From Betaproteobacteria bacterium Ga0074130 (GTDB lineage: Bacteria; Pseudomonadota; Gammaproteobacteria; Burkholderiales; Rhodocyclaceae): 64,000 nt of DNA. The notes under the pieces were generated by a model, which had not been told where the DNA came from, searched no databases, and was given only the letters and a program-made list of their open reading frames with translations. Below, in pieces: positions 36,198 through 44,060 of this stretch; position 1 is the stretch's first letter; each line of letters starts with the position of its first letter. The DNA is taken from assembly GCA_001464495.1 (NCBI GenBank), contig LNDZ01000033.1, forward strand, positions 1-64,000, written 5' to 3'. A program made the translations under genes and the position numbers.

Positions 36198-37907
36198 ATG
36201 CACAAGATAGACCTCGTTTTTCTGTGGCACATGCACCAGCCGGATTACCGCGACCACAGCCGGCCCGGTGCACCGGAATTCGTGCTGCCTTGGGTCTATC
36301 TGCATGCGATCAAGGATTACACGGACATGGCCGCGCATCTGGAGCGGCATCCGCAGGTGCGCGCGGTTATCAACTTTGTCCCGGTGTTGGCCGAACAGAT
36401 TGAGGATTACGCAGGCCAGTTCGATAGTGGCGTTTTCCGCGACCCACTCCTGCGGCTGCTCGCCACGTCCGAAGGGGGTGTGCTGGCAACCGAAGACAAG
36501 CGTCTGCTGCTGGATGCCTGTTTCCGCGCCAACCACGCCACCATGCTTGAACCCTTCCCCGACTACCAGCGCTTGCACGCTTTGTTCACTAGCCTCGGCA
36601 GTCCTACTGACAATGAGCCCGCACTGGACTATCTCTCCGAGAGCTACTACTTCGATTTAGTGACGTGGTATCACCTCGCCTGGAGCGGCGAATCCGAGCG
36701 TCGCGCCGAGCCACTGTTGCAGGCCTTGATCGCCAAGGGGCAAGGTTTTACCACCGAAGATCGTCACGCTCTGCTGGCGTGGATTGGGCGCACCTTGCGC
36801 AACATCATTCCGCGCTACAAGGCACTGGCGAAGCGAGGGCAAATCGAGCTGTCCTGCACGCCACAAACCCACCCGCTCAGCCCACTGCTACTTGATCTCC
36901 GCGCTGGACAGGAAACGGTACCGCTGGCACCCGCCCCCAGCGCCCCAGAGTACCCGGGCGGTGCCGAGCGTGTACGCCGCCATATTGTTGCAGCACTCGA
37001 CAGCCACACGAAACGTTTTGGTGTACCGCCCACTGGCATGTGGCCGGCAGAAGGGGCGGTATCGACTGAGTTTGCCCGTCAAATGGCGGCGGAAGGTGTG
37101 CGCTGGATCGCCAGTGGCGAGGGTGTGTTGCACAACAGCTTGAACAAGGCGCAGATGCAAGTCGCACATCCTGCTTGGCAGCCGTGGAAGCTGGATCGTG
37201 CGCCGGGTCTGACATTGTTTTTCCGTGATGAGCACCTGTCCGACCTGATCGGATTTGAATACGGCAAATGGCACAGCGGCGAAGCAGCACATCACTTTGT
37301 CGAACAGGTCGCCAACACCGCCAATATCGCGCCGGGTGCCGAACATGAGGGACAAAAGCCCATGGTCGCGGTCATTCTCGATGGCGAGAATGCTTGGGAG
37401 CACTACCCCTATAACGGCTGGTATTTCTTTGAAGAGCTATACACGCTGCTCGCTGCCAATGAGGGCATCCGCACCACCACCTTTGCCACACTGCTAAGCG
37501 AGCGGCCCGCGCCCAGCGCGACGCTGCCTGCGCTCACTGCCGGTAGCTGGGTATATGGAACGCTCTCGACTTGGGTGGGCGATGCGGCCAAGAACCGCGC
37601 ATGGGATCTGCTAGCGGCCGCCAAGGTGGCCTACGACCAAGTGATGCAAGCGCGCACGCTGAGCACTGCGCAAGTCAATGCCGTCGAAAATCAACTAGCC
37701 ATCTGCGAAAGCTCCGATTGGTTCTGGTGGTTTGGTGACTACAACCCAGGCCCGTCGGTAGATAGCTTTGATCGGCTGTACCGACGCAACCTCGCTAACC
37801 TGTATCAATGTTTGCAGCTTGATCCTCCAGCGATTCTCGACACCCCTATTTCCATCGGCAGCAGTGGTCAGGCCGAAGGTGGCGGCACCATGCGCCGCGC
37901 CAGTTAA
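36198..37907 (+). CDS. Glycoside hydrolase family 57 protein (alpha-amylase-like)
   Basis: A 569-aa cytoplasmic protein from ATG 36198. It begins with the GH57 region FLWHMHQPDYRD. The catalytic Glu lies in GMWPAEGAVS and the catalytic Asp in AVILDGENAWEHYPYNG, the fourth conserved region. GH57 enzymes act on alpha-glucans by a retaining mechanism (amylase, pullulanase, branching or transferase), and the exact activity cannot be read here. It sits between glgC and a second, unrelated-length GH57 gene 17 bp on, implying glycogen or maltodextrin turnover. No signal peptide is present. Confidence 0.9.
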   Translation: MHKIDLVFLWHMHQPDYRDHSRPGAPEFVLPWVYLHAIKDYTDMAAHLERHPQVRAVINFVPVLAEQIEDYAGQFDSGVFRDPLLRLLATSEGGVLATEDKRLLLDACFRANHATMLEPFPDYQRLHALFTSLGSPTDNEPALDYLSESYYFDLVTWYHLAWSGESERRAEPLLQALIAKGQGFTTEDRHALLAWIGRTLRNIIPRYKALAKRGQIELSCTPQTHPLSPLLLDLRAGQETVPLAPAPSAPEYPGGAERVRRHIVAALDSHTKRFGVPPTGMWPAEGAVSTEFARQMAAEGVRWIASGEGVLHNSLNKAQMQVAHPAWQPWKLDRAPGLTLFFRDEHLSDLIGFEYGKWHSGEAAHHFVEQVANTANIAPGAEHEGQKPMVAVILDGENAWEHYPYNGWYFFEELYTLLAANEGIRTTTFATLLSERPAPSATLPALTAGSWVYGTLSTWVGDAAKNRAWDLLAAAKVAYDQVMQARTLSTAQVNAVENQLAICESSDWFWWFGDYNPGPSVDSFDRLYRRNLANLYQCLQLDPPAILDTPISIGSSGQAEGGGTMRRAS

Positions 37908-37924
37908 GCCCAGCAAGGAAAACC

Positions 37925-39922
37925 ATGACGATCTCCCTCCTCTTCGGCGTCCACGCACATCAACCGGTTGGCAATTTCACCGAGGTGATCGACGATGCGC
38001 ACCTGCGTTGCTACGGCATGTTCATCCGCGTGCTGCACAGGTACCCGGCCTTCCGCTTCAGCGTGCATTTCTCTGGCTGGCTGCTTGACCTGTTGTATGA
38101 GCGGCATCCAGAGGACATGAAGTTGCTGGCGGAGATGACCGCGCGTGGTCAGGTCGAGTGGTTTGGCTCTGGCGATTGCGAACCGGTCCTCGCGGCAATT
38201 CCGCACCGCGACCGCCTGACGCAGATCGAAACCCTCTCGGCCAAGATCGCCCGCTACACCGGCACACGCCCACGCGGCGCTTGGCTGACTGAGCGCGTGT
38301 GGGAATCTGCGGTTGCGGCCTCCTTAGCCGAAGCCGGGATTGAGTATGTGGCCGTGGATGACTACCACTTCCTGTGCACGGGCGCGCGTGCCGACACGCT
38401 AGACAGCTTCTACACCACAGAGGAAAGCGGTCGCACGCTTGATCTCTTCCCCATCTCCGAACAAGCGCGCTATCGGATTCCCTTTGCGCCGGCACATGAG
38501 GTCGTGGCCTGGATGGAAGATCTGGCGCGACAAGGCCAGCGGGCGGTAGTGTATTTCGATGACATCGAGAAATTCGGCATCTGGCCGGAAACCTTCAACT
38601 GGGTCTATGAGCGCGGCTGGCTGGCGCAGTTCATCGAAGGCGTACTCGCCTCGCCGCTGATCCGTACCGACACGTATGCCGATTACCACGCGGCGAATAC
38701 CACCAGCGGTATTGTCTATCTGCCTACCACCTCGTACATCGAGATGAACGAATGGTCCCTGCCGGGCGCCGCAGCGCGGACGTATCACGCGCTGGTGGAA
38801 AGCGAGAAGCAGCAAGGCCGCTTTGAGGCGCACAAGCCTTTCCTGCGCGGCGGCATATGGCGTAACTTTTTCTCGCGCTATCCGGAGTCGAACTGGATGC
38901 ACAAGCGCATGCTAGAGGCATCTGAGCGCTATGCGGTCCTCAGCCCCACACAGCAAACGGCCGAGTTGCAGGAACTGCTGCATCGCGCACAGGCCAATGA
39001 TGCGTTCTGGCACGGCCTGTTCGGTGGCCTGTATCTGCCACACCTGCGCCGCGCTATCTGGAACAACCTGCTGATGCTCGAAGCTCGTCTAGATGCCATC
39101 ACCCCTCGGCCGGCAGTGTTCAGCGCTGATCGCGACTTGGATGGGCACGCAGAGGTCTTCCTCGCCAACCGGCACTTGCTCGCCATCATTCGCCCCGATA
39201 GCGATGCCGCATTGGTCGAACTATCCAGCTATGCGTTGGCACACAACTTTGGCGACACCCTGCGGCGTTATGAGGAGGGCTATCACGCACGCATCATCGC
39301 CGCCGACCCGGCAGCGCAGGCCGCAAGCCCTGAGGGTGAGGGCATTGCCTCGGCCCACGACCGTATTGCCTTCAAGCATGTGATCACGGCCGCCGACGTT
39401 GTGCCGGACGCGCGGCCACGCGGCATGTTTGTGGACACGTGGCTGAGCAACAACAATGCGGATACCCCCGTATATGTCATGACGGGTGCAGGAAGCTATC
39501 GCGCTGAGAGTGAAGAAGTCACGCTGCACAAGCAATATGCGCTTGACCAGGACTGCCTGAAAGTCACTTACACCGCATCCTCTGCGGGCCTGCTGCAGAT
39601 CGAACTCAACCTAGCTATGCCCAGCTGTGACGGTTACGCAGGCCGCTATGTGCTTGCTGATGACCGCATTCCCTGCGGCTTTGGGCAGGCACTGGATCTG
39701 GATGCAGCCACCCAGCTCAGTCTTGTCGATGGTGTGCTCGGTGGCAAAATCATTCTCAAGAGTAGTCTGCCCATCCGCATCACTGCACGTCCGCACTTCA
39801 CTGTGTCGCAATCAGAAGCTGGCTTCGAGAAAGTCATGCAGGCGGCAACGCTGACGCTCAGTTGGTGTGCAGAGGCGGATCAAATCTTGGGGCTATCCTT
39901 GACACCTGTCGTCGGTGAATGA
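37925..39922 (+). CDS. GH57 4-alpha-glucanotransferase-type enzyme
   Basis: A 665-aa protein from ATG 37925 with AAGGAAAACC upstream. The N-terminal GH57 domain starts LLFGVHAHQPVGNF; the nucleophile Glu is in WLTERVWES and the catalytic Asp in VVYFDDIEKFG, as in the Thermococcus litoralis 4-alpha-glucanotransferase. C-terminal domains of the DUF1925/DUF1926 type follow (from about 300 to the end). It probably transfers maltodextrin segments between chains, doing the job of MalQ. It is downstream of glgC and the first GH57 gene and upstream of pgi. Confidence 0.9.
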   Translation: MTISLLFGVHAHQPVGNFTEVIDDAHLRCYGMFIRVLHRYPAFRFSVHFSGWLLDLLYERHPEDMKLLAEMTARGQVEWFGSGDCEPVLAAIPHRDRLTQIETLSAKIARYTGTRPRGAWLTERVWESAVAASLAEAGIEYVAVDDYHFLCTGARADTLDSFYTTEESGRTLDLFPISEQARYRIPFAPAHEVVAWMEDLARQGQRAVVYFDDIEKFGIWPETFNWVYERGWLAQFIEGVLASPLIRTDTYADYHAANTTSGIVYLPTTSYIEMNEWSLPGAAARTYHALVESEKQQGRFEAHKPFLRGGIWRNFFSRYPESNWMHKRMLEASERYAVLSPTQQTAELQELLHRAQANDAFWHGLFGGLYLPHLRRAIWNNLLMLEARLDAITPRPAVFSADRDLDGHAEVFLANRHLLAIIRPDSDAALVELSSYALAHNFGDTLRRYEEGYHARIIAADPAAQAASPEGEGIASAHDRIAFKHVITAADVVPDARPRGMFVDTWLSNNNADTPVYVMTGAGSYRAESEEVTLHKQYALDQDCLKVTYTASSAGLLQIELNLAMPSCDGYAGRYVLADDRIPCGFGQALDLDAATQLSLVDGVLGGKIILKSSLPIRITARPHFTVSQSEAGFEKVMQAATLTLSWCAEADQILGLSLTPVVGE

Positions 39923-40016
39923 GTGACGCTGGGCATTCACCGCACGGCCTGCGGCCTCAGGTAAAGTCTGACCCTATCGAATCAATTTGCTTCGCCCTTG
40001 CAATGGAACTGATGTC

Positions 40017-41600
40017 ATGGCGCTGAATTCAACCCCGGCTTGGCGTGCGCTGGTCGCACATACGGCACCGCCGCTGCCGCAACTGCGCGACCTCTTCGCT
40101 GCTGACCCGGCACGCTTCTCGCGCTTCTCGGTCGGCTTTGACGGCTGGTTGCTCGACTACTCGAAGCAACGGGTCAATAGCGAAACCATGAGTCTGCTCG
40201 GCGCGCTCTGGCAAAGCGCCGATGTGCATGGCTGGATCAACCGCATGCAGGCGGGTGCAGCGATCAACCACACAGAGGCACGTGCCGTTGGCCACACCTG
40301 GCTGCGCGCCCCCCTGCCACGACCGGAAGTTTCCGCCGTCCTGCAGCAGATGAAGACGTTTTGCGAAGCGATTCATTCAGGCCAGTGGCACGGGGCCACG
40401 GGTGAGCGCATCACCGATATTGTAAATATCGGCATTGGTGGCTCCGATCTCGGGCCGCGTATGGTGACGCAGGCGCTTGGAGCGCACGCGGTGGACAGCC
40501 TCTCAGTGCATTACGTTGCGAATCTGGACAGTGCTGACCTTGCCACCACGCTGAAGAAGCTGCGCCCGGCCAACACACTATTCATTGTGTGCAGCAAAAC
40601 CTTCACCACACAGGAAACCATGCAGAACGCCACCTCTGCGCGGCAATGGTTAGTGGCAGCCTTGGGTGATCTGGCGGTAGCAAAACACTTTGTCGCAGTC
40701 TCCACCAATCTTGAAGCTGTCGCCGCATTCGGGATTGATCCCGCCAATGCGTTTGCCTTCTGGGATTGGGTGGGAGGGCGTTACTCTTTGTGGTCGGCCG
40801 TTGGGCTATCGACCGCCCTCGCCATTGGCTTTGCCAATTTCGAACAAGTGCTCGCTGGTGCTGCGGCAATGGACGAGCATTTCTTTACCGCGCCCGTGGG
40901 CCAAAATCTGCCCGCCTTGCTGGGCTTGCTGCAGGTCTGGAATACCAGTTTTCTAGGTGCGCCCACGCAGGCGATTCTGCCTTACAGCCAATCACTCGAA
41001 TTGTTGCCGCGCCATCTGCAGCAGCTGGAAATGGAATCCAATGGCAAGCGCGTCGACCGCGAGGGCAATGAACTGCCCGCGCCCGCCTGCCCAGTCATCT
41101 GGGGTGAGCCCGGCACCAATGGCCAGCATGCGTTTTATCAGCTCATTCATCAGGGCGGTCGCCTGATCCCCTGCGACTTCATCGCCGTCAAGACACCGGA
41201 CTATGCGCTGGCGGGGCATCACAGCAAACTATTGGCCAATTGCTTTGCGCAGAGCGAGGCACTAATGCGCGGCAAAACATTAGCTGAAGCACAGGCAGAA
41301 CTCGGCCCTGAGGGAACTGCTCTCGCACCCTACAAGGTTTTCCCCGGCAACCAGCCATCCACCACCCTGCTGATGCCCGCCATCACCCCTTACAGCGTCG
41401 GTCAGCTGGTTGCGTTGTATGAGCATAAGGTCTTTGTCGCAGGCTGCCTGTGGGACATCAATGCCTTTGATCAATGGGGCGTCGAGTACGGCAAGCAACT
41501 CGCTGCCCGCTTGCTGCCCCTCTTGGAAGGACAACCTGCAGGCCATGAACTCGACAGTTCAACAGCGGGACTGATTACGGCAAGCCTGAGCAAGCAATGA
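40017..41600 (+). CDS. pgi: Glucose-6-phosphate isomerase
   Basis: A 527-aa protein from ATG 40017 with GGAA upstream. The phosphate-binding motif NIGIGGSDLGPRMVTQAL and the catalytic regions WEGVTL-equivalent FWDWVGGRYSLWSAVGL and ESNGKRVD are clear. It interconverts glucose 6-phosphate and fructose 6-phosphate, linking the glycogen cluster to glycolysis. The small exported protein starts inside its stop codon (ATGATGA), so translation is coupled. Confidence 0.97.
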   Translation: MALNSTPAWRALVAHTAPPLPQLRDLFAADPARFSRFSVGFDGWLLDYSKQRVNSETMSLLGALWQSADVHGWINRMQAGAAINHTEARAVGHTWLRAPLPRPEVSAVLQQMKTFCEAIHSGQWHGATGERITDIVNIGIGGSDLGPRMVTQALGAHAVDSLSVHYVANLDSADLATTLKKLRPANTLFIVCSKTFTTQETMQNATSARQWLVAALGDLAVAKHFVAVSTNLEAVAAFGIDPANAFAFWDWVGGRYSLWSAVGLSTALAIGFANFEQVLAGAAAMDEHFFTAPVGQNLPALLGLLQVWNTSFLGAPTQAILPYSQSLELLPRHLQQLEMESNGKRVDREGNELPAPACPVIWGEPGTNGQHAFYQLIHQGGRLIPCDFIAVKTPDYALAGHHSKLLANCFAQSEALMRGKTLAEAQAELGPEGTALAPYKVFPGNQPSTTLLMPAITPYSVGQLVALYEHKVFVAGCLWDINAFDQWGVEYGKQLAARLLPLLEGQPAGHELDSSTAGLITASLSKQ

Positions 41601-42082
41601 TGAGATTGATCCGCGTCGCATTGCCATCACTCCTCTTGCCCGTATTGCTGGCCCTGAGCAACAATGTTTTTGCACAGGCGGTCACCCAAGCTGAGGCCAA
41701 AGCCTTCTTCAAACAGTACGTGGCCTTAAGCGACGCCTTTGATGACGCACTGGTTGATCTTTACGCGCCCGCTGCCAGTATTGTTGGGTTGCGGCGTGAA
41801 GACAACGGCGACACGACAAAGCAAGAACTCACAGGTGCGCAATGGCAGCAGCTCCTTGGCTTCAATATGGCCAAGGCTCAGAAACGCAATGAGCGCTCGA
41901 CCTACAGCAAGCTACGTTTCACGCCACAAGACAAGGCGATGAAGATAACGGCGGATCGTTACTCCATCCGCAAATGCTTTACCGACAGTGCTTACTTCAT
42001 GGTGGTCGCACGACGCGCGGATAAGCGTCTGCATATCGTTGAAGAAAGCTTTGCGACCCACTTACCGGATCAGTGTCGCTGA
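41597..42082 (+). CDS. Small exported hypothetical protein in the glycogen cluster
   Basis: A 161-aa protein starting at ATG 41597 or ATG 41600, overlapping the pgi stop. Residues 1-27 (MMRLIRVALPSLLLPVLLALSNNVFAQ) are a Sec signal peptide. The mature part, VTQAEAKAFFKQYVALSDAFDDALVDLYAPAA, looks like an NTF2/SnoaL-type alpha-beta sandwich, but this is only a pattern guess. It has two Cys. It lies between pgi and glgA, where a periplasmic protein is unexpected. Confidence 0.6.
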   Translation: MMRLIRVALPSLLLPVLLALSNNVFAQAVTQAEAKAFFKQYVALSDAFDDALVDLYAPAASIVGLRREDNGDTTKQELTGAQWQQLLGFNMAKAQKRNERSTYSKLRFTPQDKAMKITADRYSIRKCFTDSAYFMVVARRADKRLHIVEESFATHLPDQCR

Positions 42083-42103
42083 TCGGTTTTCATCTTTCCG
42101 CCA

Positions 42104-43534
42104 ATGAATATTCTTTTCGCCACTTCCGAAATCGCACCCTGGGTCAAAACCGGCGGGCTGGGTGATGTTGCAGCGGCCTTACCGCCCGCCTTGCGCCGTG
42201 CTGGTATGGATGTACGCGTGCTGGTGCCCTTCTATCCAGCATTGGCTGCAGCCTTCCCGGATGCGCCCATCGTTGCCGAGCTACCGGCAACCGCCGGCGC
42301 CTTCCCCGGTGCAGCATTGCGCAGTGCCACGGCGCCTGATGGCACACCCTTGTTGCTATTGGATTGCATGGCCTGCTACACGCGCAGCGGCAATCCCTAT
42401 CTCGGTAGCGACGGGCGGGACTGGCACGACAATGCGGTGCGCTTTGGTTTGCTCTCATACGTGGCGGCACTGCTCGCCAGCACGGCCAGCCCGCTTGCTT
42501 GGCAAACCGATGTCCTGCATTGCCATGACTGGCAAACGGCACTCGCACCGGTGTATCTGCGCTATGTGCTCAAAGCGCGCGCCAAATCTGTGCTGACCAT
42601 CCATAACCTGGCTTTCCAAGGGCTGTTCGGTGCGCACAGTCTGCGTGAGCTAGGCTTGCCTCCGCAGGCATGGAGCATGGAGGGCGTGGAGTACTACGGC
42701 CACCTCTCCTTCCTCAAAGGCGGCTTGCAGCATGCGGATCACATCACCACCGTCAGCCCAACCTATGCGCGCGAAATTCAAACAGATACGGATGGCATGG
42801 GTCTCGCCGGCTTGCTGCGTTATCGCAGCCATGTGCTGACCGGCATCCTGAACGGGATTGATACCGAACAATGGGATCCGAGTACGGACCCGCATTTGCC
42901 CGTGCATTACAAGGCCAGCTCACTGGCGCGCAAAGACGACCTCAAAAGTACCCTGCAACAAACGCTAGGGCTGGCTGTCACGAATGACCGTCCCTTGTTC
43001 GGGGTTGTCAGTCGTCTATCCGGCCAGAAGGGACTGGATCTTCTCCTCGCCTGTGCGGATGAACTGATTGCCTTGCCCGCACAACTGGTTGTTCTCGGCA
43101 GCGGTGATGCGGCGTTGGAAAATGCTTTCCGAGAACTCGCGCTTCGCCATCCGGGGCAGGTGGCCGTCAAGATCGGTTTTGACGAAGGGCTGGCGCATTT
43201 GATCGAGGCGGGTATTGATGCCTTCATCATGCCATCGCGCTTTGAGCCTTGCGGCCTCAACCAAATGTACAGCCTGCGTTACGGCACCCCGCCCATCGTG
43301 CGCGCGACGGGTGGCCTCGCGGACACAGTGATCGATGCAGACGACAAGTCACTCGGCAACGGCTTTGTATTTAGCCGGGCTGAGCCTGCCGAGCTGTTAG
43401 CGACGCTGCGTCGTGCGGCCGACCTATGGTCCCGCTCACGTCTGTGGCGGCAATTACAGAAGAATGGCATGGCGGCTGATCACAGCTGGGATCAGCCCGC
43501 GCAAACCTATGTGAACTTATACCGAGCTTTATAA
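42104..43534 (+). CDS. glgA: Glycogen synthase (ADP-glucose)
   Basis: A 476-aa protein from ATG 42104. The ADP-glucose site KTGGLGDVAAALP begins at K15. The GT5 C-terminal domain has VSRLSGQKGLDLLLAC and the EX7E-type stretch PSRFEPCGLNQMYSLRYGT. It elongates alpha-1,4-glucan from ADP-glucose supplied by GlgC. With GlgB and GlgC in the same cluster this makes a complete synthesis set. A TATAAT box at its stop serves folA. Confidence 0.97.
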   Translation: MNILFATSEIAPWVKTGGLGDVAAALPPALRRAGMDVRVLVPFYPALAAAFPDAPIVAELPATAGAFPGAALRSATAPDGTPLLLLDCMACYTRSGNPYLGSDGRDWHDNAVRFGLLSYVAALLASTASPLAWQTDVLHCHDWQTALAPVYLRYVLKARAKSVLTIHNLAFQGLFGAHSLRELGLPPQAWSMEGVEYYGHLSFLKGGLQHADHITTVSPTYAREIQTDTDGMGLAGLLRYRSHVLTGILNGIDTEQWDPSTDPHLPVHYKASSLARKDDLKSTLQQTLGLAVTNDRPLFGVVSRLSGQKGLDLLLACADELIALPAQLVVLGSGDAALENAFRELALRHPGQVAVKIGFDEGLAHLIEAGIDAFIMPSRFEPCGLNQMYSLRYGTPPIVRATGGLADTVIDADDKSLGNGFVFSRAEPAELLATLRRAADLWSRSRLWRQLQKNGMAADHSWDQPAQTYVNLYRAL

Positions 43535-43535
43535 T
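43530..43535 (+). promoter_or_regulatory. -10 box for folA overlapping the glgA stop
   Basis: A perfect TATAAT overlaps the last codons of glgA and ends 9 bases before the folA ATG. This would start transcription at or within a few bases of the start codon. A clear -35 was not seen. Confidence 0.5.
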
Positions 43536-43544
43536 CGAACCATC

Positions 43545-44060
43545 ATGTCTGAACACAATCCACAAATCATCCTCATCGCCTGTATTGCAGCGAATGGCAT
43601 CATCGGTCGTACCGAGAATGGCGTAGCCACTTTACCTTGGCATCTGCCCGAGGATTTAAAGCACTTCCGCGAACTCACCAATGGTCACGCCGTGGTGATG
43701 GGGCGCAAAACTTGGGAATCACTGCCAGAAAAATTCCGTCCGCTGCCCAACCGCCGTAATCTGGTGATCTCACGTAATCCCGACTACGTTGCCCCCGGCG
43801 CGGAAGTCTTCGACTCCATCGCAAGCGCGCATGCGGCATGCCGCAATAGCGAAAAGTTTTTTGTGATTGGCGGTGCAGAGCTATACACGCAGGCCATCAA
43901 AGACGCTGATAGTTTGGAGCTGACCGAGTTGCATCAATCCTTTGAAGGCGATACCACCTTCCCTGATTTCGACCGCGATCAATGGCAGCAGGTTTTCCGT
44001 AGCTGCCACCGCAGCGAAACCGGCCTCGACTTCGACTTCGTCAGCTACGTGCGCCGCTAA
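43545..44060 (+). CDS. folA: Dihydrofolate reductase
   Basis: A 171-aa protein from ATG 43545. The catalytic acid is D37 in LPWHLPEDLKHF, with IIGRTENG forming the nicotinamide loop and VVMGRKTWESLP the NADPH site. It regenerates tetrahydrofolate from the dihydrofolate made by ThyA. It has its own likely promoter. The last 20 bases overlap the 3' end of the convergent GT41 gene, so both reading frames use the same DNA there. Confidence 0.97.
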   Translation: MSEHNPQIILIACIAANGIIGRTENGVATLPWHLPEDLKHFRELTNGHAVVMGRKTWESLPEKFRPLPNRRNLVISRNPDYVAPGAEVFDSIASAHAACRNSEKFFVIGGAELYTQAIKDADSLELTELHQSFEGDTTFPDFDRDQWQQVFRSCHRSETGLDFDFVSYVRR

